From: Lachnospiraceae bacterium
GTDB taxonomy: Bacteria; Bacillota; Clostridia; Lachnospirales; Lachnospiraceae
DNA length: 7,337 nt
Assembly (NCBI GenBank): GCA_016282215.1
Contig: JAEEKC010000190.1
Span: 1 to 7,337 of the forward strand
Reading direction: 5' to 3'
The translations under genes were made by a program, and so were the position numbers. This document shows positions 1 through 6,231 of the stretch, in pieces. How positions within the stretch are numbered: position 1 is the first letter of the stretch; the number at the start of each line of letters is the position of its first letter. Below the pieces are notes generated by a model that saw nothing but the letters and a program-made list of their open reading frames with translations, did not search any database and had not been told where the DNA came from.

Positions 1-30
1 ACACACATCATTGCAAACAAGAGGGCTTGA
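1..30 (+). CDS. Possible C-terminal codons of an upstream gene (partial)
   Basis: Frame 1 reads nine codons (THIIANKRA) and then TGA at 28-30, followed directly by TAA. This would fit the tail of a gene ending about 36 nt before ycgR. By analogy with other Firmicute fla/che operons that gene could be flhG, the MinD-like ATPase, but nine residues cannot identify it. Frames 2 and 3 are also open from the window edge, to about 73 and 96, so the assignment of frame is weak. Confidence 0.3.
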   Translation, partial: THIIANKRA

Positions 31-66
31 TAACAACAAAACAATTTCAATCAAAAGGGGAACCAT

Positions 67-777
67 ATGTTGACAAAGATCGTCAGTCCGGGAAATAAAG
101 TAGATATTATGGTAAAGGACAAAAATGAGCCGGAAGGGAAGAAAAACTATGAGTCCAGAGTGTATGACGTGCTCTCGGATGAAGAGTTTGAGATCCATAT
201 GCCCATGGAAAAATCCAAGCTGATCCTGCTTCCCGTGGGCGGCGTTTTTGATTTCTATTTTTACACATCAAACGGTCTGTATCAGTGCAATGCCAGGGTG
301 AAGGACCGCTATAAAACGGGCGCTACCTATATCCTGCTCTGCGAGCCGACAACGAACCTTCGCAAGTATCAGCGCCGTGAGTATTATCGTTTTGCCTGCA
401 TCTTAAAAATGTCGTCCCGCAAGTTAGAGGAACAGGAGTTAGAGGCCGCACAGCGCAATGAGAAGTATTATCAGGCCGGATTGCCCATGACCCACAGCGT
501 GATCGTGGATATCAGCGGCGGCGGCGTGCGTTTTGTTTCCAAGTCCCGCTATGAGCCGGGGACACTGATCTATCTGACCTATGTGCTCAATATAAACGGT
601 AAAGACAAGGAATACGATATCACCGGCAAGATCCTCGATTCCTATGAGGTGCCCGGAAAAGAAGGACAGTATGAGCACCGCGTAAAATACCTGAACATGG
701 AAAATGAGGTACGCGAGGAGATCATCCGGTATATCTTTGAAGAAGAGAGAAAGAACAGACAGAGAAGGAATGGATAG
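67..777 (+). CDS. ycgR: YcgR-type flagellar brake protein (PilZ domain, c-di-GMP receptor)
   Basis: A 236-residue cytoplasmic protein with the two-domain YcgR layout. Residues about 1-98 form a YcgR-like N-terminal beta domain, and residues about 100-228 form a PilZ domain. Both c-di-GMP signatures are visible: RxxxR as R104-EYY-R108 (within QRREYYRF) and DxSxxG as D148-I-S150-GG-G153. In characterised YcgR/DgrA proteins, binding of the dinucleotide lets the protein act on the flagellar motor and reduce swimming, so this gene probably couples c-di-GMP to motility. The start is an ATG six bases after the ribosome binding site AAAAGGGG (53-60). The length is typical of the family. It sits 24 nt upstream of cheB, a common clostridial arrangement. 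The family assignment is firm; the effect on swimming is inferred from homologues. Confidence 0.9.
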   Translation: MLTKIVSPGNKVDIMVKDKNEPEGKKNYESRVYDVLSDEEFEIHMPMEKSKLILLPVGGVFDFYFYTSNGLYQCNARVKDRYKTGATYILLCEPTTNLRKYQRREYYRFACILKMSSRKLEEQELEAAQRNEKYYQAGLPMTHSVIVDISGGGVRFVSKSRYEPGTLIYLTYVLNINGKDKEYDITGKILDSYEVPGKEGQYEHRVKYLNMENEVREEIIRYIFEEERKNRQRRNG

Positions 778-801
778 TCTTTTTACGGGGGTATCAGTGT
801 T

Positions 802-1905
802 GTGAAGAAAAAAATCCTTATCATAGATGACTCTGCACTCATGAGAAGGTTAGTCTGTGATATGATTCATTCAGACGATCGTTTTGAGGTCGGCGATACG
901 GCATCCAATGGGGAAGAAGGCCTGAATCTTCTGAAGGCAAATACCTATGATGCAGTCGTCATGGACATGGTCATGCCCAGGATGGACGGTCTGACGGTGC
1001 TTCGCAATCTTCAGGAGATGAAAAAACGCGTCAGGATCATGGTTTTTTCTACAGAAACCACAGAAGGCGCGAAGATCACCATTGAGGCACTCGAACTGGG
1101 AGCAGTGGATTTTATCCATAAACCGAGTTCCATCATGGGGGCGAAGAACGAAGAGTTCACCAAAGAGTTTCTGGACAAGCTTTACGAGGTGTCCAGGGCG
1201 CATCTGATCTTTTCGAGAGTGCCTGCCCCTGCCAAAGCGCCAAAGGCTGTGCCGGGATTTCAGGCAGCGATGAGTCAGCCTTTGCAGATGCCGCTGACAG
1301 GAAAGAGTGCATTTCGAGGAGAGAGCGGTGACAAGATCGTGGCCATCGCATCATCTACCGGCGGACCGAGAGCATTGCAGTCGGTGATCCCGCTTCTTCC
1401 GGGAAATCTGGATGCGCCTGTGCTGGTCGTTCAGCATATGCCGGCCGGGTTTACGGCATCACTGGCGGAAAGGCTCAATTCCCAGAGCCGTCTGACAGTA
1501 GAGGAAGCGGCGGAAGGTACGCAGATCCTGAGCGGCCATGCGTATATCGCGCCGGGCGGCAAGCACATGAACATCGTACAAAAAGGCGGAAGCCATGTGG
1601 TCCATCTGACGGACGGACCCCACAGGGAGGGCGTGAAACCCTGTGCCAACTTTATGTACGAATCTCTGGCGGATTGCGGTTACAAGAATGTGGTCTGTGT
1701 GGTCATGACAGGTATGGGAGCGGACGGTTCGGAGGGGATCTCCAACTTAAAGCCCAGGAAAAAATGCCATGTCATCACGCAGGAGCAGTCTACCTGTGCT
1801 GTCTACGGAATGCCCAGAGCCGCAGTAACAAGAGGATTGTCTGACGAAGTGGAACCATTGGAAAATCTGGCTTCGGCCATCACAAAACACGTGGGGGTTA
1901 AATAA
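802..1905 (+). CDS. cheB: CheB, chemoreceptor methylesterase/glutamine deamidase response regulator
   Basis: A 367-residue two-domain protein. Residues 1-~120 are a receiver domain with acidic residues D9 and D10, phosphoacceptor D55 (in VVMDMVMPRMDG), the switch residue S83/T84 and K107. A linker (about 125-172) leads to the methylesterase domain. Its catalytic triad is visible as S185 (ASSTGG), H212 (VVQHMPAGFT) and D308 (TGMGADG). Phosphorylation by CheA activates removal of methyl groups from receptor glutamates during adaptation; some CheB proteins also deamidate receptor glutamines. The start is GTG at 802, preceded by a G-rich ribosome binding site at 787-791. No better ATG lies upstream in frame, and MKKKILIIDDSALMRRL is a normal receiver N-terminus. 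The gene ends one base before cheA, implying translational coupling. CheR, its methyltransferase partner, is not in this window. Confidence 0.96.
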   Translation: MKKKILIIDDSALMRRLVCDMIHSDDRFEVGDTASNGEEGLNLLKANTYDAVVMDMVMPRMDGLTVLRNLQEMKKRVRIMVFSTETTEGAKITIEALELGAVDFIHKPSSIMGAKNEEFTKEFLDKLYEVSRAHLIFSRVPAPAKAPKAVPGFQAAMSQPLQMPLTGKSAFRGESGDKIVAIASSTGGPRALQSVIPLLPGNLDAPVLVVQHMPAGFTASLAERLNSQSRLTVEEAAEGTQILSGHAYIAPGGKHMNIVQKGGSHVVHLTDGPHREGVKPCANFMYESLADCGYKNVVCVVMTGMGADGSEGISNLKPRKKCHVITQEQSTCAVYGMPRAAVTRGLSDEVEPLENLASAITKHVGVK

Positions 1906-1906
1906 C

Positions 1907-4018
1907 ATGGATGTAACACAATATCTCGAAATTTTCCTCGATGAAACCAAAGAACATCTGCAGACGCTTTCGGACCAGTTCATGATCCTTGAGCAGGAGC
2001 CCGACAACATGGACACCATTAACGAGATCTTCCGCAGTGCCCATACGCTGAAGGGCATGGCCGGAACCATGGGTTACAAGCGCATGCAGAATCTGACGCA
2101 TGATATGGAAAACGTGTTTTCCGAAGTGCGCAACAATACCATCAAAGTGGATGGTCCGATGGTGGATCTTTTATTCCAATGCCTTGACGCGTTGGAAGAA
2201 TACACGGAAAACATCCAGTCGACTTCAGATGAAGGCGACAATGCCAATGAGCATCTGATCAAGGCATTGAAGGATTATCTGGATGGGAAATCCGCACCGG
2301 AAGAAAAGGCAGAGCCGGCAGCTGCGCAGGAAGAGACAGCTGAGGCTGAAGATAGCGGTGCACAGGAAGAGGCGGCCGAGGAAGAAGACCGCGGCAAGTG
2401 GCAGCAGATCAAACTCGGCAGCACCGAGAATAAGGTGCTTGGAGAGGCGGTTGCACAGGGCAAGAAGGTTTACGGCGCAACAGTTTATGTGCAGGAAAGC
2501 TGTATCCTGAAGGCGGCCAGAGCATTCCTGGTGTTCAAGGCCATCGAAGAACTGGGTGAGATCATTGTTTCGAGTCCTTCCGCACAGGATATTGAGGACG
2601 AGAAATTTGAAAAAGATTTTTCCATGATCATCATTTCAGAGCAGGATGCTGACGCTGTGAAAAAAGCGATCATGAACGTTTCCGAGATCGAGGCCGCTTA
2701 TGTCGGCCAGATCGATATTCAGCCGGCGGCCAAAGCGGGTGCGGCTGAAGAAGCAAAAGAAACTGCTTCGGCACCTGGCATGCATGTTCCGGCGGCTGCT
2801 GATAAAGCAAATGCGCAGGCAGCAAAGGGCGGCGCAGCGGATAAGAAGGTGGCAAAACCCATCGTCAACCGCACCGTTCGTGTCGATATTGAAAAACTCG
2901 ACGTACTGATGAATCTCGTCAGCGAGCTGATCATCGCAAAGAACTCCCTGGTATCCGCTTCCACACAGGAAGGCATGGTAACAGGCGGTGCCTTTAATGA
3001 GCAGATCGAGTACCTCGAGAGTGTGACCACCAATCTTCATGAATCCGTTATGAAGGTTCGAATGGTACCCATTGAAACTGTTGTACAGAAATTCCCGAAG
3101 ATGATCAGGGATCTGTCCAAGCAGCTGAATAAGAAGATCACACTGAAGATGTCCGGTGAGGAGACAGAGCTTGACCGTACCGTGGTTGATGAGATCGGCG
3201 ATCCGCTGATGCACCTTTTACGTAATTCCGCAGACCATGGTCTTGAGACACCGGATGTCCGTGCACAGAGAGGCAAGCCGGAAGAGGGAACCGTATTCCT
3301 GAATGCATATCAGGACGGCAATACCGTCGTGATCGAAGTCGGGGATGACGGTAACGGCATTAATGTGGATGCTGTCCGCCAGAAAGCCATCGAGCGCGGC
3401 ACTATCACGGCTGAGCAGGCTGAGAACATGGATGATAAGGATATTGTCAATCTGTTGTTCCTGCCGAGTTTCTCCACAGCGAAACAGGTAACGGATATTT
3501 CCGGAAGAGGCGTGGGACTTGACGTGGTGAAATCCAAGATCGAATCCCTTTCCGGTGAAGTAGATGTCAAGACGAAGCTTGGCGAAGGTTCCACCTTTAC
3601 GATCCGCCTGCCGCTCACCCTGGCCATCATTCAGGCGCTCATGGTTGAGATCGGCGGTGAGAAGTATGCGATCTCCCTTGGCTCGATCCAGACGATCGAG
3701 GATGTGGCCAAGAATGAAGTGAAACTGGTTGAGAATAAGGAAGTGATGAATCTGCGTGGTACCGTAGTTCCGCTGATCCGCATGAACCAGGTGCTTTCCA
3801 TTGAATCTACCAAGAGCCCAGATGACAATCTTCTGGTCATCATCGTCAAGAAGGGCGATAAACTGGCCGGCCTCATCGTGGATGAGCTGATGGGTCAGCA
3901 GGAGATCGTTATCAAGTCACTGGGCAAGTATATCAACAAATCCAAGATCATCAGCGGCGCGACCATCCTCGGCGATGGCGAAGTAGCGCTGATCCTGGAT
4001 ACCAACGCACTGATTTAA
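1907..4018 (+). CDS. cheA: CheA, chemotaxis sensor histidine kinase
   Basis: A 703-residue kinase with the complete P1-P5 order. P1 (1-~128) carries the phosphorylated histidine H46 in SAHTLKGMAGTMG. An Ala/Glu-rich linker (about 129-165) leads to P2 (about 186-272), the CheY/CheB docking domain. A second Ala/Lys-rich linker (about 273-316) precedes the P3 dimerisation helices (about 318-385). The P4 ATPase (about 385-568) shows the N box (LLRNSADHG, N440), the G1 box (D480-DGNG), an F-box-like FLPSFSTA and the G2 box (GRGVGLDVV, 533-541). P5 (about 570-703) is CheW-like and contacts CheW and receptors. The kinase autophosphorylates at P1 and passes phosphate to CheY and CheB. The start ATG follows the GGGGG ribosome binding site at 1893-1897, which lies inside the end of cheB. 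No truncation or missing motif is seen. Confidence 0.97.
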   Translation: MDVTQYLEIFLDETKEHLQTLSDQFMILEQEPDNMDTINEIFRSAHTLKGMAGTMGYKRMQNLTHDMENVFSEVRNNTIKVDGPMVDLLFQCLDALEEYTENIQSTSDEGDNANEHLIKALKDYLDGKSAPEEKAEPAAAQEETAEAEDSGAQEEAAEEEDRGKWQQIKLGSTENKVLGEAVAQGKKVYGATVYVQESCILKAARAFLVFKAIEELGEIIVSSPSAQDIEDEKFEKDFSMIIISEQDADAVKKAIMNVSEIEAAYVGQIDIQPAAKAGAAEEAKETASAPGMHVPAAADKANAQAAKGGAADKKVAKPIVNRTVRVDIEKLDVLMNLVSELIIAKNSLVSASTQEGMVTGGAFNEQIEYLESVTTNLHESVMKVRMVPIETVVQKFPKMIRDLSKQLNKKITLKMSGEETELDRTVVDEIGDPLMHLLRNSADHGLETPDVRAQRGKPEEGTVFLNAYQDGNTVVIEVGDDGNGINVDAVRQKAIERGTITAEQAENMDDKDIVNLLFLPSFSTAKQVTDISGRGVGLDVVKSKIESLSGEVDVKTKLGEGSTFTIRLPLTLAIIQALMVEIGGEKYAISLGSIQTIEDVAKNEVKLVENKEVMNLRGTVVPLIRMNQVLSIESTKSPDDNLLVIIVKKGDKLAGLIVDELMGQQEIVIKSLGKYINKSKIISGATILGDGEVALILDTNALI

Positions 4019-4031
4019 GGGGGACCGTAAG

Positions 4032-4514
4032 ATGGATGAGATTATGGAAATGCAGCAGCAGGAATTTGAGTCAGTTCAGTATATCGTGATCCGCTACGGG
4101 GAAGAGGTATTCGGGATCGACATCAAATATGTAGATAATATCGTAAGAATGCAGCGGATCACCCGCGTGCCGAATGTATCCGCACATATCAAGGGCGTAT
4201 TGAACCTTCGCGGTGAGGTGATCCCGGTGATCAGCCTCCGTATCAAGATGGGGCTGCCGGCAGATGAGATCACCAAAACAACCCGTATCATCATCATTAA
4301 ACTGGAGTCCGGTGACAGCATCGGCGTTTTGGTTGATGAGGTACTTGAGGTGATCACCTTGGATTCCGGACAGATCGAGAAAGTGGCATATAATTCCAAG
4401 GATTCAGTTGCCAGTTTTCTGTTCGGTGTCGGTAAGGATGAGGAGAGAGACAGGCTGATCTCCCTTCTGGATATCGGCGCAACATTCGGTGATAAGGAAG
4501 TTGCCGGTGCTTAA
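4032..4514 (+). CDS. cheW: CheW, receptor-kinase coupling protein
   Basis: A 160-residue protein made almost entirely of one CheW domain (about 12-150), a usual length. It carries the conserved stretch GVLNLRGEVIPVI (55-67), in which R60 corresponds to the near-invariant arginine of CheW proteins. CheW bridges chemoreceptor tips and the P5 domain of CheA in the membrane-associated signalling array and has no catalytic activity. The start ATG is eight bases after GGGGG at 4019-4023, which immediately follows the cheA stop codon, so the two genes are tightly linked. A terminator-like hairpin follows the stop codon and separates this gene from cheC. Confidence 0.96.
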   Translation: MDEIMEMQQQEFESVQYIVIRYGEEVFGIDIKYVDNIVRMQRITRVPNVSAHIKGVLNLRGEVIPVISLRIKMGLPADEITKTTRIIIIKLESGDSIGVLVDEVLEVITLDSGQIEKVAYNSKDSVASFLFGVGKDEERDRLISLLDIGATFGDKEVAGA

Positions 4515-4524
4515 ATGTTTTGAA

Positions 4525-4572
4525 ACGACCGGGCCCGGAGATGATCTTTGGTGCCCGGACGTACTTTTTTTT
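4525..4572 (+). terminator. Intrinsic terminator or attenuator between cheW and cheC
   Basis: A strong hairpin followed by eight Ts. The core stem CCGGGC (4529-4534) pairs with GCCCGG (4553-4558). With one bulged T (4552) pairing continues inward, 4535-4541 with 4545-4551 (including two G-T wobbles), to a 3-nt loop at 4542-4544. Outside an A-A mismatch, ACG (4525-4527) pairs with CGT (4560-4562). The T-run is 4565-4572, two bases beyond the lower stem. This has all the elements of a Rho-independent terminator on the + strand. It starts 10 nt after the cheW stop codon and ends 22 nt before the cheC ATG, so if active it would reduce rather than end transcription into the downstream genes, unless another promoter supplies them. 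Confidence 0.8.
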
Positions 4573-4580
4573 CACAGGAA

Positions 4581-4590
4581 AGAGAAGGAA
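4581..4590 (+). promoter_or_regulatory. cheC ribosome binding site (decides the start)
   Basis: The purine run AGAGAAGGAA lies four bases before ATG 4595. It supports that ATG over an in-frame TTG at 4520, which would add 25 residues encoded by the terminator hairpin and its T-run. It lacks the G4-G5 run used by most genes here. Confidence 0.7.
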
Positions 4591-4594
4591 AGTT

Positions 4595-5221
4595 ATGAGT
4601 AGTTTTGATTTGAACAATGTCTCCCAACAGTACTTTGATGTACTCAAGGAGATCGGAAATATCGGAGCCGGTAATGCAACAACGGCATTGGCGCAGATGC
4701 TCGGTCAGAAAGTGGATATGAAAGTGCCGCAGGTCAAACTCCTGAACTTCCAGGAGGTGGGCGCGATCATGGGCGGTGAAGAGCAGATCATGGCGGGCAT
4801 CTATCTGCTGGTAGAAGGAGATATCACGGGAAGCATCATGTTCCTGCTGCAGGAAGAAGCAGCGCATATCTTTGTCAATCAGTTGATGGGCGTTGGCAGC
4901 GGCGGCAAGACGGAAGGCGGTTTTGATGAGATGGAACTGTCGGCCCTCAAGGAGATCGGTAACATCATCACGGGCGCTTATCTGAATTCCCTTTCCATGT
5001 TGACCAATATGACCATTTATCCCTCTATTCCTGATCTGAGTATCGATATGGCGGGGGCGATCCTTTCCGTGCCGGCCATCGAGTTTGGTGAAGTGGGGGA
5101 CAAGATGCTCCTGATCCAGACACAGTTTACGGATGAAAAAGAGATTGACGGATTCTTTATCCTGGTGCCGGATCTCGAATCGTATGACAAGATCATGGCA
5201 TCGCTGGGTATTCAGGTTTAG
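4595..5221 (+). CDS. cheC: CheC, CheY-P phosphatase
   Basis: A 208-residue CheC/CheX/FliY-family protein with both copies of the family's active-site signature [DS]xxxExxN-x22-P. The first is D15, E19, N22 and P45; the second is S116, E120, N123 and P146. Two active sites per chain is the hallmark of CheC (CheX has one). CheC dephosphorylates CheY-P, and in B. subtilis it is stimulated by, and sequesters, CheD, encoded next. The chosen start ATG has a good ribosome binding site and gives a normal N-terminus (MSSFDLNNVSQQYFDVLKEIGN); the longer reading from TTG 4520 is rejected. There is no SpoA/FliN-type C-terminal domain, so it is not FliY. It sits downstream of a terminator-like hairpin, which may lower its expression relative to cheA and cheW. 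Confidence 0.94.
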   Translation: MSSFDLNNVSQQYFDVLKEIGNIGAGNATTALAQMLGQKVDMKVPQVKLLNFQEVGAIMGGEEQIMAGIYLLVEGDITGSIMFLLQEEAAHIFVNQLMGVGSGGKTEGGFDEMELSALKEIGNIITGAYLNSLSMLTNMTIYPSIPDLSIDMAGAILSVPAIEFGEVGDKMLLIQTQFTDEKEIDGFFILVPDLESYDKIMASLGIQV

Positions 5222-5248
5222 TGCATAAAGTGTAGCAGGAGTTTTATC

Positions 5249-5734
5249 ATGGGTGAGATCGTAAAAGTCGGGATGGCAGACCTCAAGATCTGCAAAGCGC
5301 CTGACGGACTGACGACTCTGGGACTGGGTTCCTGTGTCGGGATAGCAATACGTGATCCGCTGAAGGGGATAGGCGGACTTGCGCATATCATGCTGCCTGA
5401 CAGTACGGCCATCAGAGATAATTCAAATATACCGAAATTTGCAGATACCGGGATCGATGAGCTGATCCGGCAGCTGGTTGCCGCAGGGGCAACCCGTACG
5501 AGGCTGGAATCCAAGATCGCCGGCGGCGCGCAGATGTTTGCGTTTTCCGGCAAGCCCGGGACAGCGCAGGTGGGCGCAAGAAATGTGGAAGCCGTCAAGA
5601 AAAAACTGGGTGAGCTGCGTATCCCCATCCTGGCGGAAGATACAGGAAAGAACTTCGGACGGACCGTCATCTACTACCCTGCCAACGGATCATTTCTGAT
5701 TCGTGCGGTGGGGAGGGATGAATATGTGATTTAA
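5249..5734 (+). CDS. cheD: CheD, chemoreceptor glutamine deamidase
   Basis: A 161-residue single-domain CheD. The catalytic cysteine C29 lies in TLGLGSCVGIAI, H46 in GGLAHIMLP, and T23 fills the position of the third active-site residue, matching the Thr/Cys/His set described for Thermotoga maritima CheD (inferred by spacing). The C-terminal part contains SKIAGGAQMF and the family-typical GR-VIYYPANG region. CheD converts specific receptor glutamines to glutamates and binds CheC, linking adaptation to CheY-P level. The start ATG follows AGGAG (5237-5241) by seven bases. The gap from cheC is 27 nt. The gene is complete and ends at a TAA, after which the palindrome-rich block begins. Confidence 0.95.
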   Translation: MGEIVKVGMADLKICKAPDGLTTLGLGSCVGIAIRDPLKGIGGLAHIMLPDSTAIRDNSNIPKFADTGIDELIRQLVAAGATRTRLESKIAGGAQMFAFSGKPGTAQVGARNVEAVKKKLGELRIPILAEDTGKNFGRTVIYYPANGSFLIRAVGRDEYVI

Positions 5735-5737
5735 AAT

Positions 5738-5867
5738 GAGCCATGCATAGACGGGCTCGGCTGATATCGACGCATGCTTGCATGCGAGAGATAGAAGACG
5801 AGACCGGATATATACGGCGAATGCCGTACAACGAAAAAATGCGAAGCATTTTTGAGTATGCATGGCT
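5738..5867. repeat. Palindrome-rich intergenic element: structured RNA or small dispersed repeat
   Basis: The 160-nt gap between cheD and the next gene is dense with perfect inverted repeats. AGCCATGCATA (5739-5749) is exactly complementary to TATGCATGGCT (5857-5867) and brackets the block. Inside are three perfect hairpins: CGCATG-CTTG-CATGCG (5771-5786), TACGGC-GAAT-GCCGTA (5813-5828) and AAAAATGC-GAA-GCATTTTT (5835-5853). GAGCC (5738-5742) can instead pair with GGCTC (5754-5758), which competes with the closing stem. AAAT occurs at 5734-5737 and 5868-5871, a weak hint of a duplicated insertion site. The layout fits a multibranched RNA or a miniature inverted-repeat element. I do not recognise it as a known riboswitch class. 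No protein gene is convincing here. Confidence 0.6.
5835..5853 (+). terminator. Weak terminator-like hairpin inside the intergenic element
   Basis: AAAAATGC and GCATTTTT form a perfect 8-bp stem around a GAA loop, ending in five Ts that belong to the stem itself. Such A-rich/T-rich hairpins can stop transcription in either direction, but only two pairs are G-C and no T-run follows the stem. It may be only a structural arm of the larger element. Confidence 0.25.
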
Positions 5868-5880
5868 AAATAGCTATTAC
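5852..5880 (+). promoter_or_regulatory. Candidate housekeeping-sigma promoter before the membrane gene and fliA
   Basis: TTGAGT (5852-5857) and TATTAC (5875-5880) are separated by exactly 17 bases. Each matches four of six consensus positions, and the -10 lies 14 nt before the ATG at 5895, leaving a very short leader. A promoter here could supply the membrane gene, fliA and the FapA-family gene independently. The match is modest and could be chance. Confidence 0.25.
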
Positions 5881-5894
5881 TTTGGATATTCGAC

Positions 5895-6209
5895 ATGGAC
5901 ACACGAAAAATCCCGCTCCTGGTGACGCTGAGCGCAGGTCTTAGCGCAGCCATCGTCACCTATCTGGGGCATTATGAATTAAAGGATTCTCTCATCACGA
6001 TCCTGCTGGTGCTCATCGGCTTTTACATCTTCGGCTGCGTGATCAAACTCGTTTTTGATAAGGCGGGGATGACCACCGAGGCAGTGGAGGAAAGGCGAAA
6101 GCAGGAAGAGGCGGCAGCGGAAGAGGAAGCAAAGCGGCTTGCGGAAGAAGAGGCGGCAAGGCTTGAAAACGAGGACGGCTCCGTGATCGAAAAGGAACAT
6201 GAGGCGTAG
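5895..6209 (+). CDS. Small two-helix membrane protein with charged Ala/Glu-rich tail, unknown function
   Basis: I do not recognise this 104-residue protein. Two hydrophobic segments are visible, about residues 6-25 and 32-54, joined by a short polar loop (HYELKDS). A cytoplasm-type tail (about 60-104) follows, dominated by Glu, Ala, Arg and Lys and probably a helix or coiled coil. With two membrane passes and the positive N-terminus (MDTRK), both ends are likely cytoplasmic. The ATG at 5895 is the only usable start after an in-frame stop at 5871. Its ribosome binding site is poor (TGGA at 5883-5886), unlike its neighbours. It lies between cheD and fliA and ends 22 nt before fliA, so it is probably co-transcribed with it. 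In B. subtilis the membrane protein SwrB is encoded just after sigD, but no homology to SwrB can be claimed. Confidence 0.75.
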   Translation: MDTRKIPLLVTLSAGLSAAIVTYLGHYELKDSLITILLVLIGFYIFGCVIKLVFDKAGMTTEAVEERRKQEEAAAEEEAKRLAEEEAARLENEDGSVIEKEHEA

Positions 6210-6216
6210 TTTATTT

Positions 6217-6224
6217 GGGGGAGG
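6217..6224 (+). promoter_or_regulatory. fliA ribosome binding site (decides the start)
   Basis: GGGGGAGG lies seven bases before ATG 6232. It supports that start over an in-frame ATG at 6199, which would overlap the membrane gene by 11 nt, place this site inside the coding region and add an uncharacteristic 11-residue leader. Confidence 0.8.
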
Positions 6225-6231
6225 TTACACA

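Noticed and set aside
4520..4594. A 25-residue N-terminal extension of CheC from TTG 4520
   Set aside because: It reads through the terminator hairpin and T-run, has no ribosome binding site before the TTG, and is not like the start of CheC proteins.
4511..5386. Long open frame on the - strand opposite cheC (291 codons), and similar - strand frames opposite cheA
   Set aside because: These mirror codon bias of well-identified + strand genes; no ribosome binding sites or recognisable domains.
5760..5767. GCTGATAT, a near match to the sigma28 -10 element (GCCGATAT)
   Set aside because: No TAAA-like -35 lies 14-16 bases upstream; the nearest TAAA, at 5732-5735, is 24 bases away.
5735..5894. c-di-GMP (GEMM) riboswitch ahead of the motility genes
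   Set aside because: Such riboswitches often control motility genes, but the conserved core sequences of that class are not visible here.
5743..5925. A 60-codon + strand open frame across the palindromic block, overlapping the membrane gene
   Set aside because: It has no ribosome binding site, overlaps the start of the better-supported membrane gene in another frame, and its sequence is dictated by the hairpins. If the block proves to be a dispersed repeat, this peptide would recur as a repeat artefact.
6199..6231. An 11-residue N-terminal extension of FliA from ATG 6199
   Set aside because: It overlaps the preceding gene and encodes the GGGGGAGG ribosome binding site as protein; ATG 6232 is ideally placed after that site.
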